In this document: one piece after another, positions 15,244 to 21,892 of the stretch
Layout of the letters: each line of letters starts with the position of its first letter
Numbering within the stretch: position 1 is the first letter of the stretch
Notes under the pieces: generated by a model
What the model was told of the DNA's origin: nothing
Database searches by the model: none
Seen by the model: only the letters and a program-made list of their open reading frames with translations
Program-made: the position numbers and the translations under genes
NCBI GenBank assembly: GCA_019419555.1
Contig: DXZR01000039.1
Location: 1-21,892 of the forward strand
Reading direction: 5' to 3'
Source: Collinsella sp.
Lineage (GTDB): Bacteria; Actinomycetota; Coriobacteriia; Coriobacteriales; Coriobacteriaceae
DNA length: 21,892 bases

Positions 15244-15322
15244 GCCTACGCGTTTATCACCATCACGTACCTGCGCCTTTGCCGTACGCAGATGAGCGGA
15301 GCGGCAAGTGATACGCTGCGGG

Positions 15323-15328
15323 TATAAT
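15323..15328 (+). promoter_or_regulatory. Consensus -10 box for the YtxH/PRC operon
   Basis: A perfect TATAAT sits 51 nt before ATG 15380, placing the start near 15335 inside the reading frame that otherwise extends upstream; this supports the later start for the YtxH gene. The -35 region (about 15300-15305) is poor. A TTGCCG/CGGCAA inverted pair lies just upstream at about 15280-15306. Confidence 0.6.
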
Positions 15329-15379
15329 GGACAGCATTCAAACGGTGGGCACCGACGTGCCCGCAGGAGAGGAATGATC

Positions 15380-15769
15380 ATGGGTAAGACTTTCAGCTTT
15401 GTCTCCGGCGCACTTTTTGGTGCCGCTGCCGGCGCTATTGTCGGCGTTGCTCTGGCCCCGCGCTCGGGCGCCGAGACCCGCGCCATGGCTGCCGATATCG
15501 CCAACGACGCCTGGGACAATATGCGCGACACCTACGAGCACAGCGCCGAGGAGGCCCGTGCTGCGGTGAATGACTTTGGCCCGATGGTCGACGCCAAGAC
15601 CGACGACCTGCGCGCCAAGGTCGACCTGGCCCGCGAGCGCATGGACCAGCTGCGCGAGCAGCTCAACGACGCCATTTCGGGCGGCAACGTGACGCCTGCC
15701 GCCGACGTCGTGGTCGAGAACGCCGTCGAGGCTGATACCGAGGCTGCGGAGCCCTCGACCGAGGCATAA
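15380..15769 (+). CDS. YtxH-like membrane-anchored protein
   Basis: A 129-residue protein of the YtxH type. A glycine-zipper membrane segment occupies about residues 6-25 (SGALFGAAAGAIVGVALAPR), with the family-typical LAPRSG end. A long amphipathic, charged helical region follows (30-100), including repeated Arg/Glu/Asp heptad-like stretches, then an acidic Ala/Glu tail. YtxH proteins are general-stress proteins in Firmicutes with no enzyme activity known. ATG 15380 has GAGG 7 nt upstream; ATG 15374 two codons earlier is the alternative. The GTG at 15308 is upstream of the TATAAT box and is unlikely. The stop TAA shares its last A with the ATG of the next gene. Confidence 0.85.
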   Translation: MGKTFSFVSGALFGAAAGAIVGVALAPRSGAETRAMAADIANDAWDNMRDTYEHSAEEARAAVNDFGPMVDAKTDDLRAKVDLARERMDQLREQLNDAISGGNVTPAADVVVENAVEADTEAAEPSTEA

Positions 15770-16524
15770 TGCGCGCCGGGGATTTTGTCGGCGCCAAGAT
15801 CTATCGCAAGCCTACCGAGGACAAGCGCACCAAAAAGGACGGCACGCCGCGCAGCCCTAAAAAGCTCGGAAAGATTCACTTTCCGGTCTTTACCCCGGGC
15901 GGTACGCGCGTGGTCGGCTTTATGGTCCGCCAGTCCGATATCGCGGGCATGATCGAGCGTCCCGACCGATTCGTAGCGCTCGACGCCATTGGTGTCTACG
16001 AGGGCGCCATTGCGGTCGATGACGTCAAGGACACGTACGATGCCGCCGCCGCCAAGCGCCTCGACATCAACCTGGACGATTGCATCATCTGGGTCGGTAT
16101 GGACGTGCGCACGGAATCGGGCGACGTCGTGGGCTATTGCTCGGATGTGGAGTTCAAGCCGCGTTCGGGCATCGTGCAGGCATTCTATGTGACCGCCGGT
16201 GCTGCTTCGAGTGTTTTGGTTGGTGACACGCAGGTGCCGCCGACGATGCTGCGCGGCTACGAGAACGGCGCGATGGTCGTCTCGGACGAGGTCAAGTCGC
16301 TCGGGTATTCGGGCGGCGCCGCCGCAAAGGCTGCCGAGGCAAGCGTCGTGGTGGGCGATAAGGTCAAGAAGGGCGCCAAGGTGCTCGACGACAAGGGATC
16401 GGTTGCCGTGGACAAGGGCAGTCGCGCACTGGGCAAGCAGCTCGGCAAGACGCGCGGCATGTTCAAGGCCTTTAAGGACGAATACCAAAAGGCGAGCGGA
16501 GGCTCGTCAAAAGCTACAAAATAG
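15769..16524 (+). CDS. PRC-barrel domain protein
   Basis: A 251-residue soluble protein with two PRC-barrel-like units: the first at about 33-85 (LGKIHFPVFTPGGTRVVGFMV onward) and the second at about 110-170 (GMDVRTESGDVVGYCSDVEF, ending GYENGAMVV). The C-terminal third is Ala/Lys/Gly-rich and helical. PRC barrels bind protein or RNA partners and often sit on membranes or in ribosome processing; nothing defines the partner here. The start codon overlaps the YtxH stop by one base (TAATG), so the two are made together and may interact. A PRC unit also opens the MgtE-like protein at 18332. Confidence 0.85.
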   Translation: MRAGDFVGAKIYRKPTEDKRTKKDGTPRSPKKLGKIHFPVFTPGGTRVVGFMVRQSDIAGMIERPDRFVALDAIGVYEGAIAVDDVKDTYDAAAAKRLDINLDDCIIWVGMDVRTESGDVVGYCSDVEFKPRSGIVQAFYVTAGAASSVLVGDTQVPPTMLRGYENGAMVVSDEVKSLGYSGGAAAKAAEASVVVGDKVKKGAKVLDDKGSVAVDKGSRALGKQLGKTRGMFKAFKDEYQKASGGSSKATK

Positions 16525-16545
16525 CGACGTACCAAATGATGGGAG

Positions 16546-16575
16546 GCAAGCCGGAGACCTGTTGCTCCGGCTTGC
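16546..16575 (+). terminator. Stem-loop after the PRC-barrel gene
   Basis: GCAAGCCGGAG (16546-16556) pairs perfectly with CTCCGGCTTGC (16565-16575) around an 8-nt loop. The following TGTGTTTA is only a weak T-tract, so it may act as a leaky terminator or as an mRNA-stabilising hairpin between the PRC gene and the NodB-fold gene. Confidence 0.65.
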
Positions 16576-16596
16576 TGTGTTTATGGGGGAGGGCAC

Positions 16597-18003
16597 ATGC
16601 GCCAAAACGGATCCAACTTAAACGGGCGTTCGGGTACGCGTCCGACGGCGCGCCGCGACCTGGGGCAGCTGCCCAGCGGTCAGCGCAAGCGTCACCGTAA
16701 GCCCGGCGCGATGTATCTCAACCATAGCCGCGGCTTTAGCGATCGCAGCGCGCGCATCGGCAACAGCCGCACACCCCGTCGTTCGTCTCGCCTGCCCTAT
16801 GCGCTGATCGCCGTGGGTTGCGCGCTCGTGCTGTTTATCGCTGCCGTCGTGGGCTACGTCAACCGCAGCGTGGACGTGGAGCTCAACGGCCAGAAGACCG
16901 CGGTGCGCGTGGGCTCTACGCTGCAGAATCTCATCGACGAACAGGATTTGACTGACACCTACGACGCAGGCGACCTGCTAGCCGTCGATGACAGCGTGCT
17001 CAAGCGCCATGGGGGCGAAAAGCTGTCGGTGAAGGTCGACGGCAAGCGCGTGAAGCAGGGCAAATGGGATAGCCGCGAACTTGAGGGTGGCGAGAAGGTG
17101 ACGGTCAAGGATGGCCGTAACATCTACGAGAAGCACGAGGTTCAGGCTACGGTTATCGAGCCCAAGCTCAAGGTCGAAGGCACGGGCGCTATCGAGTATG
17201 TGCAGACGTGGGGTGTCCAGGGCCGCTCCGAGGTGTGGGTTGGTGAGCAGTCGGGCAAGACGCAAGACCGCGGCGAGGTTGTGCCCGCCACCGATTGCGT
17301 TGTTGCGTGCGCCAGCGTGGCGCCCAAGGGCAACAAAAAGTACGTGGCGCTGACGTTTGACGAGGGTCCGAGCGGCGCCACCAAACAGATCTTGCAGGTG
17401 CTCAAGGAAAAGGGCGTCACCGCGACGTTCTTCCTTTCGGGCGATGCGGCCGAGGCCTCGCCTGCCACGGCCAAGGCGATTGTCGATGCCGGGTGCGAGA
17501 TCGGATCCAACAGCTACAGCGACGATTCGCTCAAGGGCCAGGACCGTGAGGCGGTACGCGAACAGATCACGAAAGGCACCGATGCGATTAAGTCGGAGAC
17601 CGGCGTGAAGACGATGCTGCTGCGTGCTCCCTACGCTGCCTTTGACGAGCAAAACTGGATTGATGCGATGGACCTGGTCTCCGCCGTGGTCTCGTGGAAT
17701 ATTGACTCGGGCGACTGGCTGCTCAACGGTGCCGACGAGCAAGTCTCGACGGTGCTCGATTCGGTGACGCCGGGCAATATCGTGCTGCTCACCGATAGAG
17801 ACGAATGCGCTGAGCAGACACTCGAGGCGCTGCCGCAGATTATCGACGGCCTCATTGCCGACGGCTACAAGATCGTGACGCTCAGCGACCTGGTCAAGAC
17901 GGACACGTCGCTGAGCAAAAAGCTCACCTCGCTGACGAAGGCCACCATGCCCAAGGACGCCGTGTTCCCCCAGCTTGCCGAGGACGACGACACCACAGAG
18001 TAG
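16597..18003 (+). CDS. Membrane-anchored NodB-fold protein with substituted metal ligands
   Basis: A 468-residue polysaccharide-deacetylase-like protein. A basic cytosolic tail (1-67) precedes one membrane segment (68-90); a beta-grasp region resembling DUF348 follows (about 92-155), then a linker, and the NodB domain at about 245-435. The fold motifs are recognisable but the metal site is not: motif 1 is TFDEGP (D255, E256 for the second Asp), motif 2 is NSYSD (N305 and D309 for the two His), motif 5 has T399 where the catalytic His is expected. R343 (RAPY) and D370/D373/W374 (DSGDW) are kept. A classical Zn/Co deacetylase therefore looks unlikely; a wall-binding or scaffold role, or a different metal, is inferred. 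ATG 16597 has GGGGGAGGG just upstream. A REP-like repeat follows 9 nt after the stop. Confidence 0.88.
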   Translation: MRQNGSNLNGRSGTRPTARRDLGQLPSGQRKRHRKPGAMYLNHSRGFSDRSARIGNSRTPRRSSRLPYALIAVGCALVLFIAAVVGYVNRSVDVELNGQKTAVRVGSTLQNLIDEQDLTDTYDAGDLLAVDDSVLKRHGGEKLSVKVDGKRVKQGKWDSRELEGGEKVTVKDGRNIYEKHEVQATVIEPKLKVEGTGAIEYVQTWGVQGRSEVWVGEQSGKTQDRGEVVPATDCVVACASVAPKGNKKYVALTFDEGPSGATKQILQVLKEKGVTATFFLSGDAAEASPATAKAIVDAGCEIGSNSYSDDSLKGQDREAVREQITKGTDAIKSETGVKTMLLRAPYAAFDEQNWIDAMDLVSAVVSWNIDSGDWLLNGADEQVSTVLDSVTPGNIVLLTDRDECAEQTLEALPQIIDGLIADGYKIVTLSDLVKTDTSLSKKLTSLTKATMPKDAVFPQLAEDDDTTE

Positions 18004-18011
18004 TTATTGGG

Positions 18012-18040
18012 TAGTCATTTAAGAACGTCCCCAATGACTA
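18012..18040. repeat. REP-like repeat copy
   Basis: TAGTCATT and AATGACTA arms flank TAAGAACGTCCCC, the same sequence as the copy at 9597-9626. It lies 9 nt beyond the NodB-fold gene, where it may serve as a hairpin barrier. Confidence 0.85.
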
Positions 18041-18114
18041 TGTCACGGATGCGTCAGTGTTTGGTATGCCTGCAATGTGCAGCGCATAAATTCGATGCCG
18101 CAGGGCGATGCTGA

Positions 18115-18123
18115 TGCTATAGT
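18115..18123 (+). promoter_or_regulatory. Extended -10 promoter of the magnesium-linked operon
   Basis: TGC followed by TATAGT (18118-18123) is a good extended -10 element. The -35 region is weak (ATGCCG near 18095), as extended -10 promoters permit. The start would be near 18130, giving an untranslated leader of nearly 190-200 nt. Confidence 0.55.
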
Positions 18124-18129
18124 TACTGC

Positions 18130-18315
18130 GGTTAATGAGGGTCAAGAGAAAGGTTACAGGTGAAATCCAAACCTCGACCATACAGTCGATGACCCCATGC
18201 AGGTGCTTTTTGCGCATGCACGGGGTGTAAGCGTCGAGCGGCGTGCCGCCCGCGCATGCGTATACATATCCAGAAGCCCCCGGACGCCGCACGCGCGGCC
18301 GCGTCCGGAGGAATT
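18130..18315 (+). promoter_or_regulatory. Structured leader RNA ahead of the MgtE-like gene
   Basis: The leader can form several stems. CCCCATGCA (18193-18201) pairs with TGCACGGGG (18217-18225) with one mismatch. CTCGAC (18173-18178) can pair either with GTCGA (18185-18189) or, enclosing the first stem, with GTCGAG (18233-18238), so two folds exclude each other. CCGGACGC (18280-18287) pairs with GCGTCCGG (18301-18308) and ties up the first two bases of the GGAGG ribosome site (18307-18311). Alternative pairing plus ribosome-site masking is the mark of a regulatory RNA. It does not show the conserved M-box or yybP-ykoY bases I know. Confidence 0.5.
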
Positions 18316-18348
18316 ATGATGGGGAGCACCATTGAATTATCTGAGTGA
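18316..18348 (+). CDS. Putative 10-codon leader peptide
   Basis: ATG 18316 opens a frame encoding MMGSTIELSE and ending at TGA 18346-18348. It has the best ribosome site in the leader (GGAGG, 18307-18311, 4 nt spacing) and is out of frame with the main gene. Its stop is one base before an in-frame ATG of the main gene (18350), the geometry of termination-reinitiation. Expression is not shown. Confidence 0.45.
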   Translation: MMGSTIELSE

Positions 18349-20176
18349 GATGCTCAAACTGCCGGTCTTGGACGTCGATGGCGAAAAGCTCGGCGTTGTG
18401 AACGATTTTGGCATTGCTACCGGCGAAGTTTTTCCACACGTGACGTCGCTCGCGTTTCGCGGTCCCGGCAAGACGCCGTTTATGATCAGTTGGCGCAAAT
18501 GGGTCGACCGTATCGACGAGACGGGTGTACACCTTAAGACGTCGGCCACCGAAATCCGTTTTTCGTACCTGCAGCCGACCGAACTCTTGCTTGCCCGCGA
18601 CGTGCTCAACAAGCAGATTGTCGACACGCAGGGCATGAAGGTCGTGCGCGTAAACGACATCAAGTTTTCCATGTCGGGCGAAAATCAGCTGCGCCTGCTG
18701 GGCGCCGAGGTCGGTGCCCGCGGTCTGCTACGCGCCATCAGCCCCGCGCTCGAGCATATCGTCGAAGGCTTTATGAAGCACCTGGGCAAGCCGCTCAGTG
18801 AGGACATCATCGCTTGGTCCTACATGGACCTGCTCGACCGCTCGACCAAGAACATTCAACTTTCGGTGTCGCACAAGACGCTCGGCGAGCTGCACCCTGC
18901 CGACATCGCCGATATTATCGAGCAGCTCGACCCGCGCCTACGTGCGCAGGTGTTTGCGCAGCTCGATACTGCCCAGGCCGCCGAGGCCATCTCGGAGTTC
19001 GATGACGACGAGCTTATGACCGAGATGCTCGAGGGCCTGTCCGACACGGACGCATCGTCGATGCTGGCCATGATGGACCCGGACGATGCAGCTGACCTGA
19101 TCGACGAGCTCGATTACGAGAAGGCCGAGAAGCTCCTGCGCCTGATGGGCGTCAAGGAGGAGAAGGCGATTCGTAACCTGCTGGGCTACGAGGACAACAC
19201 CGCCGGCCGCATCATGACCTCGGAGTTTGTCTCCCTGCCCGCCACGGCAACGGTCGGTGACGCCATCGAGGCGATTCGCGAGCTCGACGAGGACTTCGAG
19301 AGCGTCTACTACGTCTATACCGAGGATCCGAGCGGCATGCTGACCGGCGTGCTTTCGCTGCGCACGCTGATCGTGGCCGACCGCGACGCCACGCTGGGCC
19401 AGCTCGCCTATCGCGATCTGGTCTACGTGTCGCCCGACGAGGACCAGGAAGACGTGACGGACGAGATGACCAAGTACGACCTGGTTGCCATCCCTGTCTG
19501 CGACGAGAACCGTCATATCCTGGGTATCGTGACCTTCGACGACGCCATGGACGTTATCGCCGAGGAGCATCAGGAGGACCTGCAGATCGCCGGTGTCGGC
19601 TCGGGCGATAGCGCGTCGGATGACTCGACGAACGTGCTCAGCTGGTTCGTGCATCGCCAGTACTGGGTTGTTGTATGGGGCATCGCGTCGTGCATCATGG
19701 CGACCGTGCTGGGGACGGCGCTCGGATCCGCGCATCTGGTGGTGTTCCCCATGTGCGCCATGCCGCTCGTGCTGCTGGCGGCCTCGCGCATGGTGTCGTT
19801 CGTCAAGAACTACTTCTTGGAGTATGACGGTCACGACGACGAGCCCAAGCCGTATCTGGGGTTCTTCTTCCAGAGCACGGGCATGGGCCTGATTCTGTCA
19901 CTCGTGACCTACCTGTGCGCCCAGCTGGTGCGCACCGCTGCGTTCCCCGATGCGCCCATGTTTGAGGAGCAACTCTTTACCGGGTGCTTTAATATCGCTG
20001 CCATCATTTGCCTAGTTGGCAACATGAGCGCCGTGATTTACCTGATGGTGCTGTTCTGGCGTGACGAGCATGACCTCAACACGTCGGGCACCGCCATGAA
20101 CGTTGTTGCCGTCATGATCTCGTGCGTGGCGTACTGCGCCGCTGCGGTGCTGCTCGCCATGTCGGTCATGGGCTAG
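18332..20176 (+). CDS. PRC / MgtE_N / CBS membrane protein, MgtE-like with divergent pore
   Basis: A 614-residue protein from TTG 18332 (GGGGAG 5 nt upstream), or 608 from ATG 18350 by reinitiation after the leader peptide. Residues 1-140 are two PRC-like units (LPVLDVDGEKLG). MgtE_N is at about 183-290 (LGELHPADIADIIEQLD), CBS1 at about 294-350 (RIMTSEFVSLP) and CBS2 at about 357-412. The cytosolic part matches the Mg2+-sensing gate of MgtE. The last 175 residues hold about five membrane segments but lack the MgtE Gly-Gly-Asn pore block after the conserved Pro, and the Asp that binds Mg2+ in the last segments. It may thus be a sensor or regulatory partner rather than the channel. The magnesium-type NRAMP gene starts 8 nt after its stop. 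Confidence 0.88.
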   Translation: MNYLSEMLKLPVLDVDGEKLGVVNDFGIATGEVFPHVTSLAFRGPGKTPFMISWRKWVDRIDETGVHLKTSATEIRFSYLQPTELLLARDVLNKQIVDTQGMKVVRVNDIKFSMSGENQLRLLGAEVGARGLLRAISPALEHIVEGFMKHLGKPLSEDIIAWSYMDLLDRSTKNIQLSVSHKTLGELHPADIADIIEQLDPRLRAQVFAQLDTAQAAEAISEFDDDELMTEMLEGLSDTDASSMLAMMDPDDAADLIDELDYEKAEKLLRLMGVKEEKAIRNLLGYEDNTAGRIMTSEFVSLPATATVGDAIEAIRELDEDFESVYYVYTEDPSGMLTGVLSLRTLIVADRDATLGQLAYRDLVYVSPDEDQEDVTDEMTKYDLVAIPVCDENRHILGIVTFDDAMDVIAEEHQEDLQIAGVGSGDSASDDSTNVLSWFVHRQYWVVVWGIASCIMATVLGTALGSAHLVVFPMCAMPLVLLAASRMVSFVKNYFLEYDGHDDEPKPYLGFFFQSTGMGLILSLVTYLCAQLVRTAAFPDAPMFEEQLFTGCFNIAAIICLVGNMSAVIYLMVLFWRDEHDLNTSGTAMNVVAVMISCVAYCAAAVLLAMSVMG

Positions 20177-20184
20177 GTGGTCGC

Positions 20185-21447
20185 GTGCAAAATACCAAGC
20201 AAAAGTCGGGCACCAAGCAAAAGTTGACCATCGCGGCCATCTTTGGCGCTATGGGTCCCGGTCTGTTGGCGGCGCTTTCGGGCAATGACGCCGGCGGCAT
20301 TGCAACGTATTCCAGCGCGGGCGCCAGCTATGGCTACAAGATGCTCTGGATGCTTCCCGTCATGACTGTGCTGCTCATCGTGACGCAGGAGACCGCGGCG
20401 CGCTGCGGCTGCGTCACGGGCAAGGGCCTGGCATCGCTCATTCGCGAGCGCTTTGGCGTGCGCAAGAGTGTACTTGCTATGGCGGCGCTGTTGATCGCCA
20501 ACACGGCTGTGACCATTTCGGAGTTCGCGGGCATCGCCAGCGGCCTTGCTCTCTTTGGCGTGCCGGCGAGCATCTCGGTGCCGTTGGTAGCGCTGCTGGT
20601 GTGGATGCTTACCATGTCGGGTAGTTTCCAGCGCATCGAGAAGATTCTGCTGCTGGTGAGCTGCGTGTTCGTGACCTATATTGTCGCCGCGTTTATGGCT
20701 GGCCCCAACTGGGGTGAGGTCGCGGTCGACCTGGTCGTGCCTAACATTCAAAATGACCCCAGCTACGTGTCGCTCGTGGTCGCAACGATCGGTACCACCA
20801 TCGCGCCGTGGATGATTTTCTTGGCGCAGAACAACGTGGTCGATAAGAACGCGGGCGAGGACGATATCGTGCTGCAGCGCATCGATACCGTGAGCGGCTC
20901 GCTTGCCGCCGATGTCATTGCCGGCTTTATTATCATCACGACCGGTACGGTGTTGTTCCCGGCGGGTATTCAGATTAGCGATGCTGCCGATGCCGCCCGC
21001 GCGTTGGAGCCTATTGCGGGTCAGTGGTCCACGGTACTGTTTGCCTCGGGCCTGGTCGCGGCGAGCTTCTTGGCTGCCTGCGTGCTGCCGGGCGTTACGT
21101 CGAGCGCTATCTGCGAGGCATTTGGCTGGGAGCGCGGTGCCGACCGCAGCTGGGACGAGGCCCCGGTCTATCGCGGCATCATTACGGCCATCATCGGTAT
21201 CTCTGCCGTGCTGGTGCTTATGCCCGGCGTCGATCTGTTCCAGATTATGATGACCTCACAGGTCATCAATGGCGTGCTACTGCCCGTGGTTCTGGTGTTC
21301 CAGGTGGTTATCGCAGCCGACCGTCACATTATGGGTGCCAACCGCAACGGTCGCGTGTGGAACATGCTCACTTGGGCGACTATCGCCGTGATTACGGTGC
21401 TCACGGTCGTCATGTTTGTCCTGCAAGCGATGGGCTACAGCGCTTAA
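20185..21447 (+). CDS. NRAMP-related (SLC11) transporter, magnesium-type NRMT
   Basis: A 420-residue transporter with about eleven membrane segments. The NRAMP fold is clear, but the metal-site motifs are not those of Mn/Fe transporters. In segment 1 the usual DPGN is replaced by GNDAGG (33-38), and in segment 6 the usual MPHN-type block is TTIAPWM (204-210), removing the Met that favours transition metals. NRAMP-related magnesium transporters (NRMT, characterised from Eggerthella lenta of the same class) lack that Met and take up Mg2+; I assign this protein there by motif. GTG 20185 has AGGTGG 4 nt upstream. Earlier frames open inside the preceding gene and are ignored. It is co-transcribed with the PRC-MgtE_N-CBS gene and ends at a strong terminator. 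Confidence 0.87.
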   Translation: MQNTKQKSGTKQKLTIAAIFGAMGPGLLAALSGNDAGGIATYSSAGASYGYKMLWMLPVMTVLLIVTQETAARCGCVTGKGLASLIRERFGVRKSVLAMAALLIANTAVTISEFAGIASGLALFGVPASISVPLVALLVWMLTMSGSFQRIEKILLLVSCVFVTYIVAAFMAGPNWGEVAVDLVVPNIQNDPSYVSLVVATIGTTIAPWMIFLAQNNVVDKNAGEDDIVLQRIDTVSGSLAADVIAGFIIITTGTVLFPAGIQISDAADAARALEPIAGQWSTVLFASGLVAASFLAACVLPGVTSSAICEAFGWERGADRSWDEAPVYRGIITAIIGISAVLVLMPGVDLFQIMMTSQVINGVLLPVVLVFQVVIAADRHIMGANRNGRVWNMLTWATIAVITVLTVVMFVLQAMGYSA

Positions 21448-21465
21448 CGCCCACTTTTGCTTCCG

Positions 21466-21501
21466 AACAGGCCGCAGCGATGGGCTGCGGCCTGTTTTTT
21501 G
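21466..21501 (+). terminator. Strong intrinsic terminator of the magnesium-linked operon
   Basis: ACAGGCCGCAGC (21467-21478) pairs perfectly with GCTGCGGCCTGT (21484-21495) over a 5-nt loop, followed by a T-run to 21500. It lies 19 nt after the NRAMP stop. Confidence 0.95.
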
Positions 21502-21530
21502 TCTGCTATAGGGTGTTAGTTATATAGCAA

Positions 21531-21758
21531 TGGACAAAAAATGCCAAATATGAGTACTGTTGCTAAGTGAATAGCATTTACATCCTAAAAGATAATGAAC
21601 ATAGCCTTTAGTATGTTCATTAAAATTGGCTCCAATACGCCTTAAACCAGTCAGGTTGGCTGCTTTAGGGGGTTGTAGGGTTCGCTCGGACGTCATTTTG
21701 GGTGGTTTTGCCTGCTACTAAAATGGTAACAGTACTCATATTTGCCCTTTTTTGCCCA
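21531..21758. mobile_element. MITE-like element with 31-bp terminal inverted repeats
   Basis: The arms 21531-21561 and 21728-21758 match as inverted repeats at 28 of 31 positions, with a perfect 17-bp core, CAAATATGAGTACTGTT and its complement. The 166-nt interior is AT-rich on the left and includes a second perfect palindrome, AATGAACATA (21594-21603) with TATGTTCATT (21612-21621). No ORF of note and no obvious target-site duplication flank it. This could be a non-autonomous transposable element or a dispersed palindrome family. Confidence 0.55.
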
Positions 21759-21892
21759 CAGACCTTTGAGGGTGCGGCGAAAAGGGCTTGTTTTGATTGT
21801 TTGGGGCAGGCGCGAGGCGCGGAAACGATGTCTGGAGCGACGGAGCGGCCTGGAATTCATCCGTAGAGGTCTTCATTGGCTGCGCCAGGAGT
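21759..21892. other. Intergenic right edge, no gene seen
   Basis: The last 134 bases carry no credible start with a ribosome site on either strand and no recognisable RNA gene. The next gene lies outside the window. Confidence 0.5.

Noticed and set aside
12970..15531. An 853-codon minus-strand open frame opposite the CNNM and CphA-N-like genes
   Set aside because: Same antisense artefact: it spans two real genes with good starts and shows no fold motif.
16597..18003. A normal active polysaccharide deacetylase
   Set aside because: The D-H-H metal ligands and motif-5 His are substituted, so activity cannot be assumed.
18124..18331. A classical M-box or yybP-ykoY riboswitch
   Set aside because: The context is right, but the conserved AGGTGAGGCTCCT-type and GGGGAGTAG-type blocks I know are absent; only an unclassified structured leader is claimed.
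20122..20184. A longer NRAMP protein starting inside the MgtE-like gene
   Set aside because: The extension is Arg-rich and unlike any NRAMP N-terminus; GTG 20185 has a ribosome site just after the upstream stop.
21515..21775. Target-site duplication around the 31-bp inverted-repeat element
   Set aside because: The flanks before 21531 and after 21758 do not match, so transposition is not proven.

Overview
The window looks like chromosomal DNA from a GC-rich, gut-type actinobacterium of the Coriobacteriia; Collinsella or a close relative is my best guess. This rests on high GC and codon bias, mostly Shine-Dalgarno-led genes, a magnesium-type NRAMP protein of the kind known from Eggerthella, and AT-richer repeats between the genes. 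The assignment is inference; the window contains no rRNA or other marker gene. I see 17 protein genes and one probable 10-codon leader ORF, and no tRNA, rRNA, CRISPR array, transposase or phage gene.

Layout. 1-659: a gene-free array of long imperfect palindromes with a period near 247-249 bp. 660-2431 (minus): a NarL-type two-component system. 2630-5957 (plus): an ABC-2 exporter operon (ATPase plus two permeases), divergent from the two-component genes and probably their target. 5958-6210: a cluster of short REP-like repeats. 6211-9599: a MacB/FtsE-type ATPase and a large FtsX-family permease. 9709-10905: a DUF362 protein with two 4Fe-4S clusters. 11069-12034 (minus): a membrane-anchored alpha/beta hydrolase whose promoter carries two matching operator-like palindromes. 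12221-12904: a hemolysin-III/PAQR membrane protein.

13012-18003: a CNNM/CorC-type DUF21-CBS membrane protein followed closely by a protein resembling the N-terminal domain of cyanophycin synthetase without its catalytic domains; then a coupled YtxH/PRC-barrel pair; then a membrane-anchored NodB-fold protein whose metal ligands are substituted. 18004-21447: a long structured leader, a possible leader peptide, a PRC-MgtE_N-CBS membrane protein with an unusual pore domain, and an NRAMP-related transporter with magnesium-type (NRMT) motifs. 21448-21892: a terminator and a 228-bp element with 31-bp terminal inverted repeats.

The most notable points are: the magnesium-linked operon (structured leader, overlapping mini-ORF, MgtE-like sensor domain on a non-MgtE pore, NRMT); the stand-alone CphA-N-like protein; the degenerate NodB protein; the operator pair before the hydrolase; and three families of intergenic repeats (long palindrome array, REP-like 30-mers at several sites, and the 31-bp inverted-repeat element).
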